From assembly GCA_035511515.1 (NCBI GenBank), contig DATKFG010000118.1, positions 1-59,631 of the forward strand: a stretch of 59,631 bases of DNA, given 5' to 3'. Source of the stretch: VBCK01 sp035511515 (GTDB lineage: Bacteria; Pseudomonadota; Gammaproteobacteria; Burkholderiales; Burkholderiaceae_F). A program made the translations under genes and the position numbers. Positions 36,178 to 44,819 of the stretch are shown in pieces. How positions within the stretch are numbered: the stretch's first letter is position 1; each line of letters begins with the position of its first letter. The notes below the pieces were generated by a model. The model had not been told where the DNA came from, made no database searches, and saw nothing but the letters and a program-made list of their open reading frames with translations.

Positions 36178-37433
36178 CGCAGTCCCCGATCCGGGCTGGT
36201 CCAGAGCGCGCGCGATCCCTTGGCACGGGTCACGACCTTGGGCACCGCGACCACCGCCGTCAGGAACGTGATCACCCAGAACGCGGCCGGATACCAGATG
36301 ACCCAGTAGAACTGGCGGCCGAATCGCAGGTCGTAGCGCCGATCCAGGAACATGCCGACCGCGATCTGCATCATCGAGGTCGACGCGATCAGCATGCCGG
36401 GCCAGGTCGGCGACAGGCCGGAGACGCGCCACTGGGCCGGCACCGGAAGCACCCACTCAGCGGCCCATAGCACGACCGACAGCGCGAAGCAGTACGCCCA
36501 GGCCACGCTGACGATGTATTCGACGTACATCGGCCACATGCGTCGCATGCGCCAGCCAGCAATCCGCGGCAGGAATTTGAACATCACCTGCACGCCACCC
36601 ATGGCCCAACGCAAGCGCTGCCGCCACAGGCCCTTGAACGTCTCCGGCATCAGGATCCAGCACAGAGCGGCGGGTTCCAGCCGCACGTCCCAGTGGTGCA
36701 ATTGCATCTTCCAGGAGATGTCGATGTCCTCGCACATCATCTCCTTGCTCCAGTAGCCGACCTGGTGCAGCGCAGCTTTCCGATAGGCGCCGACCACGCC
36801 CGACACGGTGAACAGGCGCCCGTAGGTTCGCTGGGCGCGCTTGATCAGGCCGATGATCGATGAGAACTCGCCCACCTGGATCCGGCCCAGCAGCGTGGAC
36901 CGGTTGCGAACGCGCGGATTACCGGTCACCGCACCCACCCGCGGGAAGTTGAGCAGGTGCCACATCATCCAGCGGGCCGCGCTGCGATCGAGCAGGGCAT
37001 CGCCATCGATGCAGACCATGTATTCGGCGTCGGTCATCAACGCGGCGGTGTTCAGGGCGACCGCCTTGCCCTGATTGGCCGCGTGATGCATCACGCGCAG
37101 CCGGGGGTTGATCCTGACCATGGCATCCAGGATGGCCCCGGTGCGGTCGCGCGATCCGTCGTTCACTGCGATCACCTCGAAGTCGGGGTAATCGTGCAGC
37201 AGCAGCGTCGAGACCGTCTCGAAAACGGTGAGCTCCTCGTTGAAGCACGGCACCACCAGCGCCACTTTCGGATAGGACGGCAATGCCGGCGGGAAATCCG
37301 GATGGCGCGTCCCCCGTTCGTAGTGAAACCAGTAGAACAGGCCTCCCGCCATCCACACGTAAGCCATGAACAGCGGATAAAGGAAGATGAACCCGAACAG
37401 CAGGTCCGGCAGCGTGATCGATGCGCTGTTCAT
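36174..37433 (-). CDS. pgaC: poly-beta-1,6-N-acetyl-D-glucosamine synthase
   Basis: A 419-residue processive GT2 glycosyltransferase of the inner membrane that polymerises UDP-GlcNAc into the biofilm polysaccharide PNAG. It has N-terminal helices, then VPCFNEE, VNDGSRD, the metal-binding CIDGDAL, the catalytic CEDIDISWK and the acceptor motif QRLRW, followed by C-terminal helices. The ATG at 37433 overlaps the pgaB stop (ATGA); the frame is open far upstream, but that part lies over pgaB. Activity is expected to depend on PgaD and c-di-GMP. Confidence 0.95.
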   Translation of the reverse strand: MNSASITLPDLLFGFIFLYPLFMAYVWMAGGLFYWFHYERGTRHPDFPPALPSYPKVALVVPCFNEELTVFETVSTLLLHDYPDFEVIAVNDGSRDRTGAILDAMVRINPRLRVMHHAANQGKAVALNTAALMTDAEYMVCIDGDALLDRSAARWMMWHLLNFPRVGAVTGNPRVRNRSTLLGRIQVGEFSSIIGLIKRAQRTYGRLFTVSGVVGAYRKAALHQVGYWSKEMMCEDIDISWKMQLHHWDVRLEPAALCWILMPETFKGLWRQRLRWAMGGVQVMFKFLPRIAGWRMRRMWPMYVEYIVSVAWAYCFALSVVLWAAEWVLPVPAQWRVSGLSPTWPGMLIASTSMMQIAVGMFLDRRYDLRFGRQFYWVIWYPAAFWVITFLTAVVAVPKVVTRAKGSRALWTSPDRGLR

Positions 37434-39184
37434 GGGTGCGCCTGTGCCGCCTGGGCGGGACGTGAGCGCAGCGACAGCGTTCGTCGCAGCGCATCGAACT
37501 CGGCCGGACTGCCGTCCAGATCGGCGCCGGCCACCCCGAGGTTCGGGAATCCGGCGCTCTGCAGCGCCAGCGCCCGCGCGCCGACAGCCGCCGCCGAGCC
37601 GGAGGGAGCCGCCAGGCAGATCAGCGTGCGTGCGGAGGCGCCGCCGATCGATCGGATGGCGGTCAGCAGATCGTCGCTGCCGTGGCCGGCCGCGGGCAGA
37701 TCGACCTGCAGATATTCGTGCCGGTCCAGCAGCGCGGAAGTCTGCTCGGGCCGGGGCGCCAGGCCTTGCGCAGCGACCTTCAGCACCGTCGTGAGCTGCG
37801 GTTGCCAGGCCCGGGTCCGTTCGGCCAGTCGGGCCGCGCGGGCGCTTGCCGCCTCCAGCGGCTCGTCCATGCGGGTCGAGCTCAGCACCAGTCCATCCAG
37901 GTACACGGCCTTGCCCAGGTCCTCGAACAGGTCGCCGATCGCCGGCGGCGTGTCCGGATCGCCGCCGCTCGCATCCGGCGCGAAGCCGTCCGAGGGCAGC
38001 CATGCAAGCACGTGTGCCTGGGTCGATGTTGCAACGGCCCAGGCAATGCGGTTCAACAGGTCGACGCGCACCGGCAGGTGGCGGTTCGGAAAGTAGACGG
38101 ACTCGATGCGCCCCGGACTGGCGGGGTGCGCAAAGGCAGCAATCACCACGGTCTCGACGCCCAGCCGACGGATGTGGTCCAGCAGCTCGTTGATGCGGCG
38201 TTCCAGGTCGGCGCCGCGCGAGTCGGCCAGCGGATCCAGGTCGACCTGGATGAAGCGGATCGTCGGCGCACCATCGATCTGCCGCACCAGTTGCGCGAAG
38301 CGGATCGTCGCCGGGTTACCGTCGACCAGCAGTCGGCGGATGCGCCCGATCGGCGTGGCGCGCTGCCTGCGTCCGGAATCGAGCGTCAGGCCGATCGGCA
38401 TTCCCAGCTCGTTCGCGATGGCCTCGGTCTGCGCGTTGTAACGTCCGTACGGCCACACGATCGCGCGTGGGCGCCGACCCAGCTGCTGTGACATCACCGC
38501 GCTTGCGCGCTCCAGGTCGGACCGGACCCGCTGCGTCCAGGCCGGGTCCGATTCGTAGCCGGCGCCAGCTACAAAAATGTGCGTGGTGGCCGCCGGTTGC
38601 AGGCTGCCGGACGGATTGCCCGCCACGCCGCGGTGCAGATCCCAGCTGTGCGATGCGAATTCGATCAGACCCGAGGCCTGCATCTCGCGTGCCTGGTCCC
38701 AGCTGATGAATTGCTCGCGCGGCCGTCCGCGTTCCGCGTACGGCACCGTCTGACCCACCGGGACTTCCATCCACTGTCCCACCAGCGCTGCCACGGCCGG
38801 GACGCCGAAGGCACGCAGCAGCGGATACACCTGCGTGTACAGGCTCAGATAGCCGTCGTCGAACGTCAGCAGCACGGCCTTGTCCGGCAGACGGGCCGTG
38901 CCGGCGTAGGCGCCGAGCAGCGCATCCAGGCCGATCGCCTGATAGCCTTCCGAGCGCAGCCAGTTCAGATGCGCCGCCAGGGTCGCGGTGTCGACCGTCA
39001 GGGAATCGGCGCCGGCAGCGCGGCTGGGAACCACGTCGTGGTAGCACAGCACCAGCAGTTGCTGTCCGTTGGCAAGCTGCTGTTGGGAGCTGGGCACGAA
39101 CGTGGGCGCCGCCGGCGTGGCCGCGTTCGCCACGCCCAGGCTGCCCAGGCAGGTCAGCAGCGACGTCACCAGCAGGGACCGCAT
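37430..39184 (-). CDS. pgaB: poly-beta-1,6-GlcNAc N-deacetylase
   Basis: A 584-residue periplasmic protein. A signal peptide (MRSLLVTSLLTCLGSLGVANA, in part) lacks a lipobox, unlike the E. coli lipoprotein. The polysaccharide deacetylase domain (~40-290) has TFDDGY (107-112) with catalytic and metal-binding Asp, and the metal-ligand histidines in ASHSWDLH. The C-terminal half (~310-580, IRFIQVDLDPLADS and VVIAAFAHP) matches the PgaB glycoside-hydrolase-like domain. Partial deacetylation is needed for export through PgaA. Its start overlaps the pgaA stop by one base. Confidence 0.95.
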   Translation of the reverse strand: MRSLLVTSLLTCLGSLGVANAATPAAPTFVPSSQQQLANGQQLLVLCYHDVVPSRAAGADSLTVDTATLAAHLNWLRSEGYQAIGLDALLGAYAGTARLPDKAVLLTFDDGYLSLYTQVYPLLRAFGVPAVAALVGQWMEVPVGQTVPYAERGRPREQFISWDQAREMQASGLIEFASHSWDLHRGVAGNPSGSLQPAATTHIFVAGAGYESDPAWTQRVRSDLERASAVMSQQLGRRPRAIVWPYGRYNAQTEAIANELGMPIGLTLDSGRRQRATPIGRIRRLLVDGNPATIRFAQLVRQIDGAPTIRFIQVDLDPLADSRGADLERRINELLDHIRRLGVETVVIAAFAHPASPGRIESVYFPNRHLPVRVDLLNRIAWAVATSTQAHVLAWLPSDGFAPDASGGDPDTPPAIGDLFEDLGKAVYLDGLVLSSTRMDEPLEAASARAARLAERTRAWQPQLTTVLKVAAQGLAPRPEQTSALLDRHEYLQVDLPAAGHGSDDLLTAIRSIGGASARTLICLAAPSGSAAAVGARALALQSAGFPNLGVAGADLDGSPAEFDALRRTLSLRSRPAQAAQAHP

Positions 39185-41346
39185 CAGAACCGTCCCTCGT
39201 AGTTGGCGGAGACCGACGTTCTGGACTCCGGGCGGCCGTCGTAGGGGTGCTCGCTGCGGGCGATCGCGAACCCGAGCTCGCTATGGTCCGACAGCGACCA
39301 GCGCGGTTCGTAGCGCGCGGCCCACGTCGGATGCGCGCCGAATCCGGCCTGCTGGTAGCTGCCGGCCGACACGACGACCACGTGCCACATCGAGCGGTGG
39401 GCAGCGCTGTCGCGCCGCCCCAGCCACTCACCGCGCAACTCGGTTTCCTCGGAGGCCGCGTGGGCCGGGTCGAAATAAGGCGCGCGCGCCGCACTGAGCG
39501 TGTCGTGGCTGTACCCCACGTAGGTGTTCCAGGTGAGCTTGAAACGCGACGACGCGGCCAGCCGCTGCGAAAGGCGCAGCAGCGCGTTCAACTGGCGGTT
39601 GGTGTCGGTGAATTGGCCCAGGCCGACGTCAGCCCCGATGCCGGTGGACTCGTTCCATTCGTACCCGCTGCTCAGCGACAGGGTGCGTTCGCGAATGCCG
39701 TGAATGCTGGCGCGCGCCGGTGTTTCCGGATCCGACGTGGCGGCCTGCGCGCTCAGGCGCGCGCCGTCGGCCGGCTGCCATGTGCCACGCAGAACCGCCG
39801 CGGGCCCGGGCTCGCCTTGAACGCCGGCCAGCTCGAGCGAGGCGGCCAGCGCACGACCGCTGGCTTCCACGCCGGCGCCGCCCCAGGTGCGCTCCAGCGC
39901 CGACGGACTCAGATCGGTGTGGGTGTAGCGCAGGTGGCCGAAGAAGCGATAGCGATCCTCGATCGGGGCGGTGTAGACATGCGAGTCGACCATCCAGTCC
40001 TGCAAGGTCGCTACATTGGTCTGACTGCCGGTTCCGTAGCCGCTTTCGATCGTCACTTGCGGGCGGTCGTGCCAGCTGAGCCGTTGTCCCAGCTCGAGTC
40101 GGTCGCGATCGGTCAGATTCCCCTCGCCGCCGTCCGACCGCAGGGCGGCGCGGGCGCTGGCCCAGTCGTCCAGCGCCATATCGGTCTGGATCCGCAACGC
40201 GCTCGCGTCGGTGTTGTGAGGCGCGACCGCCAGCACCGCGTCGGCCTCCTCGCGCGCGCGGCGCGTCCAGCCGCGCCAGTAGCCTACCGTTGCGTGCGCG
40301 CAGCGCGCGTCCGGACTGAATGGCGCTTCTTCGAGCAGCCGGTCCAGTTGCGCCAGCGCCTGGGCCGGATGCTCGTCATAGGCGCGCACCATCGCGCTCG
40401 CGACGCGGACGCGCACCAGGTCACCCCGATCGGACGCGGCCGGCAAGTGCTCGTTGAGGCGATCGATCTGCTCGCGTGCAGCGGCCAGCTGGTCGGCATC
40501 GACCAGCGCGTAGAAGAGCTCCAGCTGACTGTTGACGTCTTCGGGCTGCTGCTGCACCAGGCCGCGCAGAATCCGGATGGCCGGCGCCGACTGCCTGAGC
40601 CTGGCGTAGGCGACCGCGGCCTGATAGCGCGCGTACGCCGGCACCTCGACACCTGCGGTTTCGAGGCGCTCGTAGCGGCCGACGGCGTCGGACTCGCGGC
40701 GCAGCAGCACATCGGCCTGGATGCGATCGAACGGGGCTGCTTCACCGCGTCGAGCCGCCTCGATCTCGCCCCCGCCCAGGCGGGTGAGCTCATCGAGTCG
40801 GGCCGCCACCTGCTGCAGGCGCTGCAACCGCTCGGCGCGGTCTTCGACGCCCTCTGCGTAGCGCAGCTCCAGCGCGGCTTGTTCGGCCAGGATGACGCGC
40901 AGGTCCGCGTCGCGCCCCAGCTCCGGGTGCGCCGTCACCAGGGCCGCGGCCGGCGCCACCGCGCCCAGCCTGCGCAGCATCAGCGCCTGCCCCTTGATGG
41001 CGTTCGTGTTGGAAGGCTCCAGCAGCGCAGCGCGCCGATAGGCGTCGAGCGCCCCCGCGTAGTCGCCTGCGCCGCGGCGCACGAACCCGGTGGCCTCCCA
41101 CAGCGCGGCCGAGTCCGGAAAGCGGCCCACAGCGAAGCCGGCGAACCGGTTGGCGGCAGTCAACTCATCGCCGCTGGCGAGGCGGTAAATGCGGGCTGTT
41201 GCACGCTCGGCCGACACCAGGTCGGCCTCCTCCAAGGCTTCGGAGGCCAGGGCCTCCGAAGCCTTGGCCTGCGGTGCTGCGGCGCAAGCCGCAGCGGAGC
41301 AGGCGCACAGCATCACTACCCAGCAAGCGGACCAGGACGGGGGCAT
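39184..41346 (-). CDS. pgaA: PNAG export outer-membrane porin with TPR domain
   Basis: A 720-residue outer-membrane protein exporting PNAG. A signal peptide (~1-23) leads to a periplasmic superhelix of TPR-like repeats (~45-430, for example GDYAGALDAYRRAALLEPSNTNA in two parts). A C-terminal beta-barrel (~440-720) ends in ...SVSANYEGRF with the terminal Phe typical of outer-membrane barrels. It is the first gene of pgaABCD. Two perfect hairpins lie in the codons for the signal-peptide junction (41232-41295). No good ribosome binding site is seen before the ATG at 41346, which could mean weak or controlled translation. Confidence 0.93.
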   Translation of the reverse strand: MPPSWSACWVVMLCACSAAACAAAPQAKASEALASEALEEADLVSAERATARIYRLASGDELTAANRFAGFAVGRFPDSAALWEATGFVRRGAGDYAGALDAYRRAALLEPSNTNAIKGQALMLRRLGAVAPAAALVTAHPELGRDADLRVILAEQAALELRYAEGVEDRAERLQRLQQVAARLDELTRLGGGEIEAARRGEAAPFDRIQADVLLRRESDAVGRYERLETAGVEVPAYARYQAAVAYARLRQSAPAIRILRGLVQQQPEDVNSQLELFYALVDADQLAAAREQIDRLNEHLPAASDRGDLVRVRVASAMVRAYDEHPAQALAQLDRLLEEAPFSPDARCAHATVGYWRGWTRRAREEADAVLAVAPHNTDASALRIQTDMALDDWASARAALRSDGGEGNLTDRDRLELGQRLSWHDRPQVTIESGYGTGSQTNVATLQDWMVDSHVYTAPIEDRYRFFGHLRYTHTDLSPSALERTWGGAGVEASGRALAASLELAGVQGEPGPAAVLRGTWQPADGARLSAQAATSDPETPARASIHGIRERTLSLSSGYEWNESTGIGADVGLGQFTDTNRQLNALLRLSQRLAASSRFKLTWNTYVGYSHDTLSAARAPYFDPAHAASEETELRGEWLGRRDSAAHRSMWHVVVVSAGSYQQAGFGAHPTWAARYEPRWSLSDHSELGFAIARSEHPYDGRPESRTSVSANYEGRF
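41232..41295. repeat. two perfect palindromes inside the 5' coding part of pgaA
   Basis: The first is a 17-bp perfect inverted repeat with a 2-nt centre: CCAAGGCTTCGGAGGCC (41232-41248), AG, GGCCTCCGAAGCCTTGG (41251-41267). Nine bases on is GCTGCGGC-GCAA-GCCGCAGC (41276-41295), an 8-bp stem with a GNRA loop. Together they encode roughly residues 18-38 (AAACAAAPQAKASEALASE). The reading frame is kept. The CGAAGCCTTGG word is shared with the repeat in the FimV-like gene. Confidence 0.8.
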
Positions 41347-41570
41347 CGGTTCTTAACAGGAAAAAATCAACCCGTCCCCCGATGGGAGGAGCAGGAACCA
41401 GGGTCAGACGTAAGTTACTGATTATCAGGCCCCTTTCCTGGAAGGAATCGGACAAAAAGTCGCCCGTCTTGAGGCCAGACTTGGCTCAGGCGAGAATCGA
41501 CCCCGGTTTGAGGACAGCCACACCCAGGCGGATCAGGTCCGCCCGAAAGGCAACCGGCAGCTCGGTCGGA
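41347..41570 (-). promoter_or_regulatory. pgaABCD promoter and leader region
   Basis: The 224 nt before pgaA contain no gene. On the minus strand the last 60 nt hold GGTTC ... GAACC arms (bracketing an inner TCCC-ATCG-GGGA stem and TTGATTTTTT) right next to the start codon, plus TTCCAGGAA near 41440. E. coli pgaA is repressed by CsrA binding GGA motifs in a long leader. GGA motifs are present here, but I cannot show they are functional. Confidence 0.4.
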
Positions 41571-42497
41571 TCAGGCGGCCGCTGAGCGCGCCGTGGCGGC
41601 CTCGGCGGGCAGATCGCCGGCCCGCACCAGGAACACCATGCCGTCGCCGGCGCTGGTGGTGGCCCAGGTGAGCGGCAGTTGCGGGTACTCGCGCTCGACG
41701 GCGGCGCGTCCGTCTCCGACCTCGACCACCAGCAAGCCCTCGGGATTGAGGTGAGCGCTGGCGTCGGCCAGCACCCCTCGCACCACGTCCAGGCCATCCG
41801 GACCGCCGGCCAGCGCCAGCGTCGGCTCGTGGGAGTACTCGATCGGCAATCTGGACAGCGCCTGATCGGTGACGTACGGCGGATTGCACAGGATCAGGTC
41901 GTAGCGCGCGCTGCCCAGCGTCTGGAAAAGATCCGATTCGACCAGCCGGACGCGGTCGCCCAGCCCGTATTCCTCCACGTTGCGCGCCGCCACCGCCAGG
42001 GCATCCACCGATATGTCGGCGGCGTCGACCTTCGCGTTGGCGAACAGGTCCGCCGCCATGACCGCCAGGCACCCGCTGCCGGTGCAAAGGTCCAGGATCG
42101 ACCGCACCGCCGCGCCGTCCGGCACCCAGGGCGCCAACTCGTCCTTCAACAGTTCGGCGATGAACGAGCGCGGGATGATCACGCGCGAGTCGATGCTGAA
42201 CCGGTAGCCTTGCAGCCACGCCTCGCCCAGCAGATAGGCCACGGGAACGCGCTTTTTCACGCGGCGCTCGATCAGCTCGATCAACGAATTGATTTCGGCG
42301 TGGGTCAGAAACGCGTCCAGGAACACGTCCATCCGTTCCAGCGGCAGCTTCATCGCGCGCATCACCAGAAACGCGGCCTCGTCGAACGAGTCCAGCTGCC
42401 CGTGTCCGTAGAAAATCGGCCGTTCGTTGAAGCGGGTCACCGCATAGCGCAGCACGTCCCGCAAGGTGCGCAAATTCGCCTGGGCGTCAATCGTCAT
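41571..42497 (-). CDS. prmB: 50S ribosomal protein L3 N5-glutamine methyltransferase
   Basis: A 308-residue SAM-dependent methyltransferase that modifies a glutamine of ribosomal protein L3. It has an N-terminal helical domain with AYLLGEAWLQGYRF and IIPRSFIAELL, a Rossmann SAM site ILDLCTGSGCLAVMAA near residue 138, and the catalytic NPPY motif (LCNPPYVTD). The linker AYLLGEAWLQG and the IPRSFIAELL pattern separate PrmB from the release-factor enzyme PrmC. The ATG at 42497 is 17 nt after the dapE stop. It ends the minus-strand dap group. Confidence 0.93.
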   Translation of the reverse strand: MTIDAQANLRTLRDVLRYAVTRFNERPIFYGHGQLDSFDEAAFLVMRAMKLPLERMDVFLDAFLTHAEINSLIELIERRVKKRVPVAYLLGEAWLQGYRFSIDSRVIIPRSFIAELLKDELAPWVPDGAAVRSILDLCTGSGCLAVMAADLFANAKVDAADISVDALAVAARNVEEYGLGDRVRLVESDLFQTLGSARYDLILCNPPYVTDQALSRLPIEYSHEPTLALAGGPDGLDVVRGVLADASAHLNPEGLLVVEVGDGRAAVEREYPQLPLTWATTSAGDGMVFLVRAGDLPAEAATARSAAA

Positions 42498-42514
42498 CGT
42501 CTTGCCTGCCTCGC

Positions 42515-43642
42515 TTACAACAGCAGCAGCTCGAGCGCGCGCTGGTAAATGCCGGTCAGCCGTTCGATGTCCCCGACCTGGACCCGCTCGTCGACCTGGT
42601 GGATCGACGCGTTGAGCGGACCGAATTCGACCACCTGCGGGCAGATCCGCGCCAGGAAGCGGCCGTCGGAAGTCCCGCCACTGGTCGACAGACTGGGCCG
42701 CCGGCCGGTTGCCTCGAAGATCGCGTGCGACAGCCGCTCCACCAGCGCGCCGGGTGCGGTCAGGAACGGCTCCGCGCCCAGCGTCCAGGCCAGAGCGTAG
42801 CTCAGCCCATGGCGGTCCAGGATGTCCTGGACCCGGCGGCGCAGCTCGGACGGTGCGGACGCGGGCGAAAAACGGAAATTGAACTGCATCTCGCATTCGC
42901 CCGGGATCACGTTGCCGGCTCCGGTGCCGCCGTTCAGATTCGACACCTGGAACGTGGTGGGAGGAAAGAAGCGGTCGCCGGGGTCCCACTCGGCGGCGGC
43001 CAGCTCGGCCAGTGCGGGGGCCAGCTGGTGAATCGGGTTGCGCGCGAGGTGCGGGTAGGCCACGTGGCCCTGTACGCCGCGCACGCGCAGGCGTCCGGAC
43101 AGCGATCCGCGGCGGCCGTTCTTGATCGTGTCGCCCAGGCTCTGTTCGGACGTGGGCTCGCCGATCAGCGCGAAGTCGACGCTCTGGCCGCGCGCCTGCA
43201 ACGCCTCCACCACGGCGACCGTGCCGTCCGTGGCCGGTCCTTCCTCGTCCGAGGTCAGCAGCAGGGCGATCGCCCCTGGGTGCTGCGGATGGGTCCGTAC
43301 GAAGCGCTCGGCCGCGACCACGAAGGCCGCCACCGACGATTTCATGTCGGCGCTGCCGCGGCCGTACAGCCAGCCGTCGCGTTCCTGCGGCACGAACGGA
43401 TCGCAGCTCCACCGATCGAGCGGACCGGGGGGAACCACGTCGGTGTGTCCCACAAAGGCGAGCAGCGGCCGCGCGCTGCCGCGCTGCAGCCACAGGTTGC
43501 AGACGCCGGCGCGATCGAACCGCTCGGCGCGAAAACCCGCCGGCTCGAGCCGCTCGGCGATCAACGGCTGGCAGCCGCCGTCGTCCGGCGTGACCGACGG
43601 GCGAGCGATCAGCAGCTTGGCAAGATCGAGCGCGGCCGACAC
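42515..43642 (-). CDS. dapE: succinyl-diaminopimelate desuccinylase
   Basis: A 375-residue M20-family zinc hydrolase that removes succinate from N-succinyl-LL-diaminopimelate in lysine and peptidoglycan precursor synthesis. Visible metal and catalytic motifs are FVGHTDVVPPG (His and Asp near 66-68), LYGRGSADMKSS, LTSDEEGPA (catalytic Glu-Glu) and FGPLNASIHQVDE near the C terminus (His ligand). The start is a GTG directly after the pilU stop (TGAGTG). The other succinylase-pathway genes dapC and dapD are in the same strand group. Confidence 0.95.
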   Translation of the reverse strand: MSAALDLAKLLIARPSVTPDDGGCQPLIAERLEPAGFRAERFDRAGVCNLWLQRGSARPLLAFVGHTDVVPPGPLDRWSCDPFVPQERDGWLYGRGSADMKSSVAAFVVAAERFVRTHPQHPGAIALLLTSDEEGPATDGTVAVVEALQARGQSVDFALIGEPTSEQSLGDTIKNGRRGSLSGRLRVRGVQGHVAYPHLARNPIHQLAPALAELAAAEWDPGDRFFPPTTFQVSNLNGGTGAGNVIPGECEMQFNFRFSPASAPSELRRRVQDILDRHGLSYALAWTLGAEPFLTAPGALVERLSHAIFEATGRRPSLSTSGGTSDGRFLARICPQVVEFGPLNASIHQVDERVQVGDIERLTGIYQRALELLLL

Positions 43643-44779
43643 TCAGATGTTCAGCGTGAATTCCGTGAACGAGGCGGCGTCCGGGCTCGATTTCGGACCC
43701 GGCTCGGACTTCACGACCGGTTTGCCGGCGTTGTTGATCAGCCACAGCAGATTGTTCTTCGAATCGGCCGCCGACAAGGCGTCGTCGCGGGTGATCGTGT
43801 CCTTCTGCAGGAGCTCGTACAGACTCTGCTCGAACGAACGGCTTTCCGGATCCAGGCTCTGCTCCATCGACTCCTTGATCGCCGGCACGTCGCCGCGCGC
43901 GATCAGGTCGTGTGTCTGGCCCGCGTTCATCAGGACTTCCACGGTCGGCACGCGGCGCCCCTGGCGCGAGCGCACCAGCCGCTGCGAAACGACCGCCCGC
44001 AGCGCAGTGGCCAGGTCCTGGAACAACGCGAAACGCGTCTCCGGCGTGTAGAAGCTGATCACCCGGTTCAACGCATGCGCGCTGTTGGTGGCGTGCAGCG
44101 TAGCCATCACCAGGTGGCCCGACATCGCGTACGCCAGTGACGCGCCCATCGTCTCGCGGTCGCGTATTTCGCCGATGAACAGCACGTCGGGCGCCTGGCG
44201 CATCGCGTTGCGAAGCGCCTGCTCCAGCGAAACCGTGTCGGCGCCGATCTCGCGCTGACTGACGATCGATTTCTTGTTTCGAAACAGGAACTCGATCGGA
44301 TCCTCGAAGGTCAGGATGTGGCCGGTGGCCAGCTCGTTGCGATGGTCGAGCATCGAAGCGATCGTCGTCGACTTGCCGGATCCGGCGGCGCCGACCACCA
44401 GCACCAGGCCGCGCCGCTCCATCGCCAGGTCCTTCAGCATGTCCGGCAGCATCAGGTCTTCCAGCCGCGGAATCTCGTGCGGGATGTAGCGGATCACGGC
44501 CGACACCGAACCGCGCTGCAGGTAGGCGCTCAAGCGGAAGCTGCCCACCCCTTGCACCGGCAGCCCCAGGTTCAGCTCCCGGGTGCGCTCGAGCTCGCGA
44601 AACTGGGCATCGGAGAGGCGCTCGGTCAGCAGCGAAACAACCGACTGTTGCTGCAGGCGCTCCTGGTTGATCGGCACGCATACGCCGTTGATCTTGATCG
44701 TGATCGGCGAGCCTGCCGCCAGGAAAAGATCGGAGGCGCTCTTCTCGGCCATCAGTTGGAACAATCGCTCCAGTGCCAT
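43643..44779 (-). CDS. pilU: PilT/PilU-family type IV pilus retraction ATPase
   Basis: A 378-residue hexameric AAA-type secretion ATPase that powers pilus retraction, acting at the cytoplasmic face of the inner membrane. It has Walker A GAAGSGKST (130-138), the Asp box TFEDPIEF, Walker B FIGEIRDRETM and the His box HLVMATLHATNSAHALNR. Starting at the ATG at 44779 gives MALERLFQLMAEKSASDLFL, the usual N terminus. The longer C-terminal tail and location among dap genes match PilU of betaproteobacteria better than PilT, which usually adjoins the pyridoxal/proC region. It sits between dapD and dapE. Confidence 0.85.
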   Translation of the reverse strand: MALERLFQLMAEKSASDLFLAAGSPITIKINGVCVPINQERLQQQSVVSLLTERLSDAQFRELERTRELNLGLPVQGVGSFRLSAYLQRGSVSAVIRYIPHEIPRLEDLMLPDMLKDLAMERRGLVLVVGAAGSGKSTTIASMLDHRNELATGHILTFEDPIEFLFRNKKSIVSQREIGADTVSLEQALRNAMRQAPDVLFIGEIRDRETMGASLAYAMSGHLVMATLHATNSAHALNRVISFYTPETRFALFQDLATALRAVVSQRLVRSRQGRRVPTVEVLMNAGQTHDLIARGDVPAIKESMEQSLDPESRSFEQSLYELLQKDTITRDDALSAADSKNNLLWLINNAGKPVVKSEPGPKSSPDAASFTEFTLNI

Positions 44780-44819
44780 CGTGTGGTCCTCAGGGATGTC
44801 CGACCCGGGAGTCGGTGCG

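Noticed and set aside
39247..41421. A 724-codon plus-strand frame opposite pgaA
   Set aside because: Antisense shadow; the minus-strand frame encodes a complete PgaA.
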